Source of the DNA: Cyclobacteriaceae bacterium YHN15
GTDB taxonomy: Bacteria > Bacteroidota > Bacteroidia > Cytophagales > Cyclobacteriaceae
Length of the DNA stretch: 64,000 bases
Assembly: GCA_003797895.1 (NCBI GenBank)
Contig: RKQB01000001.1
Coordinates: forward strand, 124,001 to 188,000
Direction of reading: 5' to 3'
The notes below the pieces were generated by a model, which was not told the DNA's origin, made no database searches, and saw nothing but the letters and a program-made list of their open reading frames with translations. Shown here piece by piece: positions 9,558-18,136 of this stretch. How positions within the stretch are numbered: the first letter of the stretch is position 1; each line of letters starts with the position of its first letter. The translations under genes and the position numbers were made by a program.

Positions 9558-10139
9558 TTAAACCCCTTCGGCTTGAACCTCTTTCACCTCAGGAAGCATC
9601 CTGGTCAAGAGGTTTTGAATTCCGGCTTTCAGGGTGATGGTACTGGATGGACATCCGGAACAACTCCCCTGTAGCAAAACTTTGACAATACCGTCTTGGA
9701 AACTGTGGAATACTATGGCACCCCCGTCTTGCTCTACCGCCGGACGGATATATTCATCCAGGATTCCTTTGATTTTTTTAACGATTTCGCTATCGTTTTC
9801 ATCGAAAAGGGGATCTTTATCGAAAATGGCCTGAACAGCTGTTTTTCCTGACTCAAGGTATTTTTTGATATGATCTCTGATAAAATCCTGAATTTCTACC
9901 CATTCTACACCATCATTTTTGGTAACAGTAACAAAGTTGGAGGCAATGAATATCCTTTCCACTGCAGCGAAGTTGAACAATTCCTTAGCTAAGGGAGAAT
10001 TATCAGTACTGCCTGCATCAGGATAATCAAAGCTCAATCCTTCATCAGCCAACATAAAATTCACCACAAATTTCAGGGAGTTCGGGTTTGGATTGGCTTC
10101 CAGATATATATGAACAGGTCTTTTTTGTGCTTGTAACAT
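9558..10139 (-). CDS. NifU/Nfu-type Fe-S cluster carrier
   Basis: Nfu proteins carry and deliver Fe-S clusters to client enzymes. The 193-residue protein has the two-domain Nfu layout. An N-terminal Nfu_N domain (PNPNSLKFVVN near residues 15-25) is followed by a C-terminal NifU domain with EYIRPAVEQDGGAIVF and the cluster motif GSCSGCPSS (CxxC near residues 158-161). Length and order match mitochondrial NFU1 and the Bacteroidota homologues. It stands alone with short gaps on both sides. Confidence 0.92.
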   Translation of the reverse strand: MLQAQKRPVHIYLEANPNPNSLKFVVNFMLADEGLSFDYPDAGSTDNSPLAKELFNFAAVERIFIASNFVTVTKNDGVEWVEIQDFIRDHIKKYLESGKTAVQAIFDKDPLFDENDSEIVKKIKGILDEYIRPAVEQDGGAIVFHSFQDGIVKVLLQGSCSGCPSSTITLKAGIQNLLTRMLPEVKEVQAEGV

Positions 10140-10206
10140 AATTGGGTCGTTTTAGGAGATTTTATTACATGATAACCTAAAATCAGTGGAATAGTTCCTT
10201 ATTGCT

Positions 10207-10869
10207 TTAATTTTGCCCCTTTCTTTTTTTAACCAGGAATAAATAAGTCAAGCTGATTTCCAGAGTTGAGGAATTCATGTCGAAAATCCTGTCCTGAGAC
10301 TCAGGTCTTCCAAATTCATAGGCCAACCGTACGTCGCCTGCCAGGGTGGATTTTCCAAACAGGTTGGAAAGACCTGCTCCCAAATTCAACCCGTACATAA
10401 ACCTATTCGGGTCATCTCCCTCTTGACCGTAAGTGGGAAGTCCCGTAGGTGGGTTCTCAAATTCCCTACTGACATCCACCGCATTCAACAGATAGCCAAA
10501 GTGGGGTCCTATTTTGATGTGAAACCGTCCTCTATTGCCAAAATAGAAATTTGAAAGAATAGGGACTTTCAAATAATTCCATTCCGATTGGTTGATTCCC
10601 AAGGAATCATTTTCTTGCGTGTAACCCAAAGTAATGGATTGTATTTCCATTTGAAGACCGGCATTTTTCTGTCCGAAATATTCAATAACAAATGCATAGG
10701 TAAAATCCCTAATGCCGTCGGCATTTACAGCGGCCCTGCCCAATTGGTACCTATAGGTAACTGATGAACTGCTGATTCCTCCCCGAAATCCAATACTGAT
10801 CTGTGAGAACACTTCGTTTGATACACTCGTGAATAAAAAAAGCAATAGAATGGTGGCTTTTAAACGCAT
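10207..10869 (-). CDS. Small outer-membrane beta-barrel protein
   Basis: The 220-residue product starts with a cleavable signal peptide (MRLKATILLLFLFTSVSNEV, cut near FSQ) and then shows alternating amphipathic strands. Examples are ISIGFRGGISSSSVTYRY, FHIKIGPHFGYLL and YGLNLGAGLSNLF, and it ends in the strand LEISLTYLFLV. This is the pattern of the PorT-like/OmpA-like 8-strand barrels common in Bacteroidota. It lies 27 bases downstream of the large TonB-plug protein on the same strand, so the two may form an operon. Cargo or partner is unknown. Confidence 0.75.
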   Translation of the reverse strand: MRLKATILLLFLFTSVSNEVFSQISIGFRGGISSSSVTYRYQLGRAAVNADGIRDFTYAFVIEYFGQKNAGLQMEIQSITLGYTQENDSLGINQSEWNYLKVPILSNFYFGNRGRFHIKIGPHFGYLLNAVDVSREFENPPTGLPTYGQEGDDPNRFMYGLNLGAGLSNLFGKSTLAGDVRLAYEFGRPESQDRIFDMNSSTLEISLTYLFLVKKRKGQN

Positions 10870-10896
10870 GGTTCAAAAATACAGATTGTTTGGAAA

Positions 10897-13662
10897 TCAT
10901 TTGATTATAGGAATAGAATATCTTGCCCTAAAAGGCTTGCCGTCTATACTTAATCCCTCAACTTCAATGATTTTTGCTCCTGGGGAGTCATTGGTGAAAA
11001 ATTCAAAGGAAAAGCTTCCTGAATCATTATCGGTAACCATAAATGGATTCCAGTAAAGCGTAACCCTTTGGTCGATTTCAGGTGCTTCTTCTTCTTTTTC
11101 ATAATCAAAGGGAATGAAATTACCTGCCAGCCCAAAACCATCGATGATGATGCTGTTCAAACCTGGAGTACTACTGCTCAAGAGCGGCATTTGGGATCCA
11201 CCTCTTTTTAAGTAGATGGCGATGACTCCGTTCCTTCCTAAATCACCCATCATGGAACTCATTCTGCTAACTACCTCAATTCTGTCAATGTCATTGGGAT
11301 TTATGGAAGCGATGTTATCCGCTGCCCTGAATCCAGGACCTGCCGGCATGGGAGCCCCATCAATCATCACCAAAGGCTCCATGGAAAGATTGGAAGAGGT
11401 GGCTCCTCCCCGGATTCTAATTTCCAGTGTTGTGGTGACAGTCAGGCCAGGCACCTGGGATTTTAAGCTCATCAATAGATCTGTGATAGTACCATTTCTA
11501 TTCAGGTTTTCACCTTTGACCACATAATCCGGCGTTCCATAGATTGCTTTGGAATTAGAGGTATTCTTATCCTCTTCTACCAGCACCTGTTCCAAAGGAA
11601 TAATGGCTTCTTCATCCAATTCATAAAAAACAGACTCCTTGGTCTCGGTTATCTTGGGAAATTTGATGTTTTCTGGGATGAAAAAAGGAGGATTCAACCT
11701 AGGGGTCAACTCAAAGGAGCCAAAAGCATTACCCCTTTTATCCAATGCCAAAAATGCAAAATCAACAGGTCCATAAAAATCCAGGTCTTCAAGAACAAAA
11801 TTTCCGTCGTTGTCTGTCTCCATTTCCAACATTCCTTCAAAATTATTGAGGTAAACCGTGAAAGGAACAGCGGTAGGTTTTCCTTTTTCATTTAAGAATC
11901 TGCCATTGACGTTCCACTCTCTTTCTATAGGGTAGGTAAATTTTTCGGTATTTAGACTTGGCGGAATATCTTTGAGCTGAAGGGAGGTTGTGATAGACGG
12001 CCTTTGAATTACATCCGGTGAAAAGTAGGAATCTCTTACCGAAACCGATAGGTTGGCAGCTATTGGGCTGCCATTTTCATCATAGACCTTGAAGTCGACC
12101 TTCACCTTTTCCCTTGTTCCATAACTTGATTTGTCTGTTGAAAAATCCACTTTTATGGGAGTATTAAAAAAATCCCCCTCTTCTACAGTAGATATTCTGT
12201 CTAGATTACCCAAAACAGGCAAGGATTGAACAAAATAGGTGTCAGGGCCATAATTTCTGTTCCAATTCGTATAGGCCCTTAAATAATATTCATTTTGGTT
12301 TAAGGTATCCGGCAGATAAAGTTCTCCAACTACCTGTCCATTTTCAATTTTGTATTTTTTCTGGATGATTAAATCTCTATTGGCAGAAATCAAATCTACA
12401 TAGAGTATTCGGCTCAATTCCCGCTTTAAGTCCGGATTTTTATAGTTAAAATACGCCTTGAACAATACCTGATCACCTTTATAATAGAATGCTCTATCCG
12501 TGTGGAGGTGTACTTTCTCTTGCATCCCATTGGCATCTTTGGCAAGTCTTACATCTGTTCTTTGGCTTAGATTGGGTTCATAATCCAAAGGTAGCAAAGA
12601 AGAGATTTTTCGTTTATCCATATCTCCGGAAAAAGTCACATCCTTTTGGTTAATGATCATCCCATTGGAGTTGACAGTTACATAATTACCGTTCACCTCA
12701 ATCCAAGATATGGGATAGGGAGCATCCTTGTAGGTGTTGACAGTGCTGTAACCTTTTTCGTAATGTATTTCTACCCTTCCTTTCAGGAATATCCTGTACT
12801 CTCCCGGTCTTCTTCCTGGCTGGACCAAGTTTTCCGGATTGTATTCTACAACTGACTTGCCCAGTTCATTGGCAAAAATATCAGATCTTAGGTTCCTGTT
12901 TTCTGATCCTCCAGCTTTGTCTCCATATAAGAAAAAGCCCTCTTGATTATGTGAATTGGTAAGCATGGATCGGAACATATTTGAGGGGGATTTTAGATAG
13001 GTTTCCAGTCTTTTTCTTTCCCACTCGGCTTTAATGCTTTCATTGGGAGCTTCCAAGTCGGTAAATCTTGTTGCTCCGGAGATGATATAATAGTTTGGTG
13101 TAAACTGAAAAAGTTTCAAATCAAAAGTCAAAAGATAACCTAAAGCCCTGTTTTCAATTTCAATAGGCTGCATTGCCTCTGCACGGAAATTGTTGGCAGT
13201 ATTGTCAGCAGGGAAATCAATTATCCAAGGATTTAAAATCTCGCATTTGGCAGCCATTTCATCACTTCCCAAGAAGTAACTTTTAAATTTTCTTAACTCC
13301 CTTTCCCATGCCCTGTCCCTTGACGCTTTGATTTCAACGTCTGATAATTCCTGTTCCAGGGATACCAGACTAATATTAAAAGTAAGCTGACTCCCGGGCT
13401 TGATAGAGGCTGGTTTTTGCTGGGACTGGTACCCAATAAATGAAAAGCCTATTTCAAACTCTCCCTCTGGTATCCTTTCTAACTTATAGTTTCCATCTAA
13501 ATCAGTTGTGGTGGCAATGGTGGTGTTATTGATAAAGACATTACAAAAAGGGAGTGCTTCGCCCGTTTGGGAATCAGAAATCTTTCCTACAATGGTTCCC
13601 GACTGCGAGAATCCAAAAAATGGTAAAATGAGAAAAAAGATGAAGATGATGTTTATTTTCAT
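10897..13662 (-). CDS. Exported carboxypeptidase-regulatory / macroglobulin-like protein with TonB plug domain
   Basis: The 921-residue protein has a signal peptide (to about residue 20) and then a CarboxypepD_reg-like domain (residues 22-105, GTIVGKISDSQTGEALPFCN). The middle part contains macroglobulin MG2-like repeats (KVHLHTDRAFYYKGDQVLFKA and following). A TonB-receptor plug domain (about residues 735-850, with LEIRIRGGATSS and PLVMIDGAPMP) comes next, and a final segment resembles alpha-2-macroglobulin-type proteins (TLYWNPFMVTDNDSG). There is no C-terminal 22-strand receptor barrel, so it is not itself a transporter. The plug probably docks to another outer-membrane protein or to the TonB system. 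A small barrel gene follows at once. Confidence 0.78.
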   Translation of the reverse strand: MKINIIFIFFLILPFFGFSQSGTIVGKISDSQTGEALPFCNVFINNTTIATTTDLDGNYKLERIPEGEFEIGFSFIGYQSQQKPASIKPGSQLTFNISLVSLEQELSDVEIKASRDRAWERELRKFKSYFLGSDEMAAKCEILNPWIIDFPADNTANNFRAEAMQPIEIENRALGYLLTFDLKLFQFTPNYYIISGATRFTDLEAPNESIKAEWERKRLETYLKSPSNMFRSMLTNSHNQEGFFLYGDKAGGSENRNLRSDIFANELGKSVVEYNPENLVQPGRRPGEYRIFLKGRVEIHYEKGYSTVNTYKDAPYPISWIEVNGNYVTVNSNGMIINQKDVTFSGDMDKRKISSLLPLDYEPNLSQRTDVRLAKDANGMQEKVHLHTDRAFYYKGDQVLFKAYFNYKNPDLKRELSRILYVDLISANRDLIIQKKYKIENGQVVGELYLPDTLNQNEYYLRAYTNWNRNYGPDTYFVQSLPVLGNLDRISTVEEGDFFNTPIKVDFSTDKSSYGTREKVKVDFKVYDENGSPIAANLSVSVRDSYFSPDVIQRPSITTSLQLKDIPPSLNTEKFTYPIEREWNVNGRFLNEKGKPTAVPFTVYLNNFEGMLEMETDNDGNFVLEDLDFYGPVDFAFLALDKRGNAFGSFELTPRLNPPFFIPENIKFPKITETKESVFYELDEEAIIPLEQVLVEEDKNTSNSKAIYGTPDYVVKGENLNRNGTITDLLMSLKSQVPGLTVTTTLEIRIRGGATSSNLSMEPLVMIDGAPMPAGPGFRAADNIASINPNDIDRIEVVSRMSSMMGDLGRNGVIAIYLKRGGSQMPLLSSSTPGLNSIIIDGFGLAGNFIPFDYEKEEEAPEIDQRVTLYWNPFMVTDNDSGSFSFEFFTNDSPGAKIIEVEGLSIDGKPFRARYSIPIIK

Positions 13663-13763
13663 TCCAGTGTCTACTAATTATTACGTCGAAATATACTATA
13701 TTAATGTTGTTTTTATCCATATTATACTGATTTACCATCAATTAAGATTAAAAACTTTTAATT

Positions 13764-15446
13764 ATGGAAAGATTCTTTGACGCTCATTTACATCCCACAC
13801 TGAAAAATCATTTTTCTGATCCCAGTATTCCGACCTCTCCATGGGAAAGTATTCTATATCGGGATTTGACTTCAGGGTTTAGGGCTTTGAGCTTGATCAA
13901 ATGCCTGATCAGGCCTTTTTTAGAAAACACCATTGTTTCTCAATCCTCTTTGGAACAACTGGTAAAAGGAAATTATAGATTGGCCATGGCCGCTTTGTTT
14001 TTCCCTGACAGAGATTTGATGAAGGCCATTACCTCCAATGCGGCTTTCATGGATATCATTGAAAAAGGGAAATTCGGAAAATACCTGAACAAAGAAAGAT
14101 TTGAGTATTTAAAAGATGCTTTCAATGGTTATTCTCTGATTTTAGAGGACCTTACCCTGCTTAAATCAGCTGCAAATGGTAAGGGAGAGGTAATTTTTCT
14201 TCAAAAAGGAGCTGAATTTTCGGAGGACAAAAATAAGACGCTTAGCCTCATTTTTACGATAGAGGGATTGCATTGCCTTAGAAGTAACCTGAATGAAATT
14301 GACCAGGAGATTATTTTTCAGGACATCAAAAGAAACCTGATTTCCCTTCAGAGAGAGGTATTCATCAGCAGTATTAACCTTACCCATATCGATAACAGCA
14401 ATGGTATTTTTTCGAATCAGGCTTATGCTATGGATGGTTTGAGAAACTCCGGTATGGATGATATCCCACTAAGGCCTGTGGGAAATGGCCTAACAGAATT
14501 GGGGAAAAGAATGGTAGACCTGTTGGAGGAAAGAGAAGTTCTGACAGATATCAAGCACATGAGTTGGCCGGCCAGAAAAGAACTCTACTCTTATAGAAAG
14601 CGCAAAGCAATCCAATCCCCTCTCGTATGTACTCATGCCGGATTAACCGGTATTTGGTTTCAACATTCTACTGAAAAATTTACGGATTACATCTTAGGTA
14701 CGGTCAAAATCGGGCTACAATATGAGCTGAAAATTGGGAAACCTGTTTTTTCAGATGCCCATAGGATTTTTGACCAGGTATGTTTTAACGCGAGCACCAT
14801 TAATCTATTTAATGAAGATCTTATTGAAATTTACAATTCAGATGGCCTTATAGGCATTTCTCTGGATAAGCGCATTTTGGGATATACAGAGGTAGATTGG
14901 AAAGGAGGCTTCTATACCAATACTTCTGAGAGTGTTCTGTATTTTAATGAGGGTACAGAAAAGGTTCCCAGAATCATTGATACAGATTTTATTTCAGAGG
15001 AAGAATTTAATTCAGGCGGCTTCAATGCCGGAAGTCAAAATGGTAAAAATCAAACCAAAACAGTGAGAGCTGACCTCTTCCATGACCGTATTAAAGATGG
15101 TTTAGCACAGGAATATGATATGCAATACCTTCATTTTGTTGCAAACATCTTACATGCTGTAAAAATGGGTGGGCTATTGGAAGGTGAAAAGGGAATGGAG
15201 AAGATGTTGACCCGGGTTTTATGTATTGGATCTGATTTTGATGGATTGATTGACAGTATCGGGATAGCTTCCAAGGCAACCAAAGTTATAAACCTGAAAA
15301 AACAGTTTCAACGTGAGTTCAGAAGACTTGCCCGAAAGGCAGGTTTAGACTTACCGGCACACCTGACAGGACCTTATGTAGCGAATAGGATTTTTTATGA
15401 AAATGGGAGGGATTTTGTTTCGAAAAGATTAAGCAGTTGGGGTTGA
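13764..15446 (+). CDS. M19 (renal dipeptidase)-like amidohydrolase, enlarged
   Basis: The 560-residue protein shows all metal-ligand positions of the membrane-dipeptidase (M19) barrel: DAHLHP near the start (HxH where M19 usually has HxD), the bridging glutamate in TIEGLHCL, TDIKHMSW, CTHAGLTG, and GSDFDGLI near residue 490. It is about 200 residues longer than ordinary M19 enzymes, with extra sequence before the glutamate and between the second His and the aspartate. There is no signal peptide, so it is probably cytoplasmic. It is divergent from the TonB-plug gene. The substrate could be a dipeptide or another amide. Confidence 0.7.
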   Translation: MERFFDAHLHPTLKNHFSDPSIPTSPWESILYRDLTSGFRALSLIKCLIRPFLENTIVSQSSLEQLVKGNYRLAMAALFFPDRDLMKAITSNAAFMDIIEKGKFGKYLNKERFEYLKDAFNGYSLILEDLTLLKSAANGKGEVIFLQKGAEFSEDKNKTLSLIFTIEGLHCLRSNLNEIDQEIIFQDIKRNLISLQREVFISSINLTHIDNSNGIFSNQAYAMDGLRNSGMDDIPLRPVGNGLTELGKRMVDLLEEREVLTDIKHMSWPARKELYSYRKRKAIQSPLVCTHAGLTGIWFQHSTEKFTDYILGTVKIGLQYELKIGKPVFSDAHRIFDQVCFNASTINLFNEDLIEIYNSDGLIGISLDKRILGYTEVDWKGGFYTNTSESVLYFNEGTEKVPRIIDTDFISEEEFNSGGFNAGSQNGKNQTKTVRADLFHDRIKDGLAQEYDMQYLHFVANILHAVKMGGLLEGEKGMEKMLTRVLCIGSDFDGLIDSIGIASKATKVINLKKQFQREFRRLARKAGLDLPAHLTGPYVANRIFYENGRDFVSKRLSSWG

Positions 15447-15450
15447 ACGA

Positions 15451-15530
15451 GACTCAAGAAGCAAGAAGCAAGAGACAAGAAGCAAGAGACAAGAGGCAAG
15501 AAACAAGATTCGAGAAGTAAGAAGCGAGAC
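15451..15530. repeat. Degenerate CAAGA-rich tandem repeat
   Basis: About nine imperfect units of the form (G)CAAGA(A/G)(A/G) follow the stop codon of the M19-like gene, for example GCAAGAAGCAAGAGACAAGA. A related stretch lies at 20062-20129, so this is a dispersed repeat family of the genome. It is non-coding on both strands. Confidence 0.7.
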
Positions 15531-15535
15531 TTTAG

Positions 15536-15583
15536 AGCCGAGACTCGGCTGGGATTTCGGATTACCGAAACTTTGAGAAGTTT
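15536..15583. repeat. Three tandem small palindromes
   Basis: Three perfect hairpins are packed end to end: AGCCGAG-A-CTCGGCT (15536-15550), TTTCGG-ATTA-CCGAAA (15555-15570) and AAACTT-TGAG-AAGTTT (15568-15583, sharing three bases with the second). They sit between the CAAGA repeat and a TCCAAA-type repeat, so the gap is a composite of repeats. This could be a REP-like element or a structured RNA. Confidence 0.65.
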
Positions 15584-15627
15584 GGGTTTTTTGTTTTGGA
15601 TTTTGTTCTTTGGATTTTGGAACTTTA
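15581..15627 (-). repeat. TCCAAA-type intergenic repeat, copy 1
   Basis: Read on the minus strand this holds repeated CCAAA words, including TTCCAAAATCCAAA. The same 14 bases occur in plus orientation at 63287-63300 after uvrB. Confidence 0.65.
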
Positions 15628-15679
15628 AGTGGTAGGTCATAAATCAAAAACAAAAAACCGGTCATCCGAACGGCCATTT

Positions 15680-15898
15680 CTATTTTTTCTTCTTTTTTTC
15701 TTCTTTAGCCTCTTTCAATTCCTCCAGATCATCCCGATCCTTCAATTTTTTATCTTCCACATTTTGGTTGAGAAATTCATTGAGTTTGTCAATGGAGAAA
15801 TTACTGGAGATTTCACCAAACGAGTTGATGTTCATTTTGAATCCTTCCAGATCCTTATGAACTTTTGGGGTTTCTTCTTTTTTAGATTTTTTAGCCAT
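15680..15898 (-). CDS. Small conserved charged protein, unknown function
   Basis: A 72-residue protein starts MAKKSKKEETPKVHKDLEGF and ends in a long acidic/basic run (DLEELKEAKEEKKKKK). The middle, INSFGEISSNFSIDKLNEFL, looks like a compact conserved core. From memory, similar short proteins sit beside gltX in other Bacteroidota. The ATG at 15898 is preferred over a TTG two codons upstream. It lies 18 bases downstream of gltX on the same strand, so it is probably cotranscribed with it. No function is known to me; the lysine-rich ends suggest nucleic-acid or ribosome contact. Confidence 0.7.
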   Translation of the reverse strand: MAKKSKKEETPKVHKDLEGFKMNINSFGEISSNFSIDKLNEFLNQNVEDKKLKDRDDLEELKEAKEEKKKKK

Positions 15899-15916
15899 CT
15901 CCAATAAGTTTAAGAT

Positions 15917-17455
15917 TTATCCTTGTTCCGGTAGGGCTTCAATTGCAAAAGTAATTCTTTTGATCAGTTCTTCTTTACCTATAATACTGAATACTGCCAT
16001 CAGGTCAGGGCCGGCTCCAACTCCTGTTACAGCCAGTCTTACCGCCTGCATCACCTTACCTAGCTTGATGCCATTTGTTTCCGCAGCTTCTTCAAGTATA
16101 GATTTGGCAGTTTCTGGCGTTAGGTCTCCTTCAAATGCTGACATTTTTTCTGTATAGGTTTTGAGCACAGTAATTGCCTCAAGGTTCCATTTTTTGGAGG
16201 CAATTGCCTCATCAAATTCAGTGGGGGCAATCAACATGAATTTGCCCTCTTTCCATAAATCAGCAGGAAAAGTAGCCCTTTCCTTCATAATATGGACGAT
16301 TTGTCCTGCTTTTTCAGGGGTGATCTGCATACCTTCTTTTTCAAGATCTGCCATTAAATAAGCCCCCAATTCCTCATCTGATTTGGCCCTCAGGTATTGT
16401 TCATTGTACCATTTCGCCTTATTGATATCAAATTTAGTTCCCGATTTGCCTATTCTCTCAATAGAGAATGCCTCTATCAGTTCCTCCAAACTGAAGATTT
16501 CCCTATGGTCACCGGGATTCCATCCAAGGAAGGCAAGGAAATTAAGGAAAGCCTCCGGTAAATATCCCTGCTCCCTAAAACCCATGGCTTTTTCCCCTGA
16601 ATTCGGATCTGTCCAATCCATGGGAAAAACCGGGAATCCGTGTTTGTCTGCGTCTCTTTTTGAAAGTTTCCCATTGCCGTCAGGTTTCAATAATAAAGGC
16701 AAGTGGGCAAATTGCGGCATGGTCTCTTCCCATCCAAAATACTTGTATAACAACACGTGCAAAGGGGCAGAAGGTAACCATTCTTCACCTCTGATCACAT
16801 GGGTAATTTTCATCAAGTGATCATCTACAATATTTGCCAAATGGTAAGTTGGCATCCCATCCGATTTCATCAATACTTTGTCGTCCAAGGTGGAGGAATG
16901 CACCATCACCCATCCACGTATAAGGTCATTCAACCTCACCTCTTCCTTTCTGGGGATTTTGATCCGGATCACATAAGGTTCACCGGAGGCCAATCTTGCT
17001 TTCACCTCATCCTCTGGAAGGGTAAGGGAATTTTTCATCTGGGTTCTAGTGATCGAATTATATTGTGGGGAAACTACCCTTGCGGCAGTCAACCTTTCCC
17101 TCATTGCTTCCAACTCTTCCGCAGTATCAAATGCATAATAGGCATGGCCTTTTTCAATCAGGTCCATGGCATATTGCATGTACATAGGTTTACGTTCGGA
17201 TTGACGGTATGGACCGCAATCACCCGGATTCCATGGACTTTCATCCGGAGAAATTCCCAACCAATCCAAGGACTCCTTGATATATTCTTCCGCGCCCGGA
17301 ACAAAACGGGTCTGGTCCGTATCTTCTATTCGAAGCAGGAATTTTCCTCCCGTTTTCCTTGCAAAAAGGTAGTTGTACAGGGCAGTTCTTACCCCTCCGA
17401 TATGTAAGGCCCCTGTAGGGGAAGGTGCAAAACGTACACGTATTTCTCTGTTCAT
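15917..17455 (-). CDS. gltX: Glutamate-tRNA ligase
   Basis: GltX charges tRNA-Glu with glutamate. The 512-residue class I synthetase has the HIGH-type motif PSPTGALHIGGVRTALYN (H18-I-G-G21) and the KMSKS-type loop GKLSKRDADKHGF near residue 265. An anticodon-binding helical domain follows. The ATG at 17455 (MNREIRVRFAPSPTG) is the family start; the frame is open 12 codons further. A Bacteroidota -7 element, TATCTTTG, lies on the minus strand about 80 bases upstream. The small lysine-rich gene follows it. Confidence 0.97.
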   Translation of the reverse strand: MNREIRVRFAPSPTGALHIGGVRTALYNYLFARKTGGKFLLRIEDTDQTRFVPGAEEYIKESLDWLGISPDESPWNPGDCGPYRQSERKPMYMQYAMDLIEKGHAYYAFDTAEELEAMRERLTAARVVSPQYNSITRTQMKNSLTLPEDEVKARLASGEPYVIRIKIPRKEEVRLNDLIRGWVMVHSSTLDDKVLMKSDGMPTYHLANIVDDHLMKITHVIRGEEWLPSAPLHVLLYKYFGWEETMPQFAHLPLLLKPDGNGKLSKRDADKHGFPVFPMDWTDPNSGEKAMGFREQGYLPEAFLNFLAFLGWNPGDHREIFSLEELIEAFSIERIGKSGTKFDINKAKWYNEQYLRAKSDEELGAYLMADLEKEGMQITPEKAGQIVHIMKERATFPADLWKEGKFMLIAPTEFDEAIASKKWNLEAITVLKTYTEKMSAFEGDLTPETAKSILEEAAETNGIKLGKVMQAVRLAVTGVGAGPDLMAVFSIIGKEELIKRITFAIEALPEQG

Positions 17456-17532
17456 TTTGGTTTTTTCAGCTGTAAACCCACCCATCCACATGTGTAGTAA
17501 TCGGGCCGGATTGATTTCTCAAAATCAGGGTG

Positions 17533-17540
17533 CAAAGATA
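17533..17540 (-). promoter_or_regulatory. Putative Bacteroidota -7 element of gltX
   Basis: CAAAGATA on the plus strand reads TATCTTTG on the minus strand, an exact match to the TAnnTTTG consensus of the Bacteroidota primary sigma factor. It lies 78 bases before the gltX ATG. No clear -33 TTTG is present. Confidence 0.6.
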
Positions 17541-17633
17541 ATAAATTTTGAATAGAAACTTATTCGCTAGACTATCTAACTTATATTAAGAAACCCTATT
17601 GATTGAATAATTACAAATTCGAAATGGAACAAA

Positions 17634-17664
17634 AAAAAGGGAACCCGATTCGGATTCCCTTTTT
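17634..17664 (-). terminator. Terminator of the rpsP-rimM-trmD-rplS operon
   Basis: A 10-bp stem AAAAAGGGAA / TTCCCTTTTT begins 18 bases beyond the rplS stop codon. It ends in a T-run on the minus strand and also has one on the plus strand, so it could work both ways. Confidence 0.85.
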
Positions 17665-17681
17665 GCATAAGATCTTTAATC

Positions 17682-18047
17682 TTATTTGGTGTGTCTGATT
17701 CTTTCCTTGATTTTGGCAGATTTTCCTTGACGCCCTCTCAGGTAGAATAATCTTGCTCTTCTCACTTTACCTTCTCTCATCAATTCTATTTTTTCAATAG
17801 ATGGTGAAAGGATGGGGAAAATTCTTTCTACTCCCACACCGTTGGATATTTTCCTTACTGTGAAGGTTTCACCATTGGTGTTAGGGTTTTTTCTTTGGAT
17901 GACTGTTCCTTGGAATTGCTGTATACGTTCCTTGTTACCTTCGGTGATTTTTACGTGCACATTGATGGTATCTCCAGCCTTGAAAGAAGGGAATTTGGCT
18001 CTTGCCACACTGTATTCCGCTTCTACAAATTTTATTAGATCGCTCAT
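17682..18047 (-). CDS. rplS: 50S ribosomal protein L19
   Basis: L19 sits at the 30S-50S interface of the ribosome. The 121-residue protein begins [20 protein letters not shown] and has the conserved [20 protein letters not shown] and the [21 protein letters not shown] segment. It ends in the [20 protein letters not shown] basic tail. The ATG at 18047 is chosen on homology; the frame is open 14 codons further. It is the last gene of the rpsP-rimM-trmD-rplS operon. Confidence 0.97.
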   Translation of the reverse strand: MSDLIKFVEAEYSVARAKFPSFKAGDTINVHVKITEGNKERIQQFQGTVIQRKNPNTNGETFTVRKISNGVGVERIFPILSPSIEKIELMREGKVRRARLFYLRGRQGKSAKIKERIRHTK

Positions 18048-18074
18048 AGCTTTATATTTTATTTGCTTGTAGCA

Positions 18075-18092
18075 ACCGTGTCTCGACACGGT
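18075..18092. repeat. Perfect palindrome between trmD and rplS
   Basis: ACCGTGTC-TC-GACACGGT is an 8-bp perfect inverted repeat with a 2-base centre, placed inside the operon. There is no T-run, so it is not a standard terminator. It could be an RNA processing or attenuation hairpin or a REP-like mobile palindrome. Confidence 0.7.
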
Positions 18093-18136
18093 CTTTGTGT
18101 TAGACTCAATTCAATTTTTGCTTTCTTATTATCGTC

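Noticed and set aside
16383-17407. Long plus-strand open frames (145 and 202 codons) opposite gltX
   Set aside because: They are antisense shadows of a strongly conserved synthetase; the translated sequences are Cys/His/Ile-rich and have no domain.
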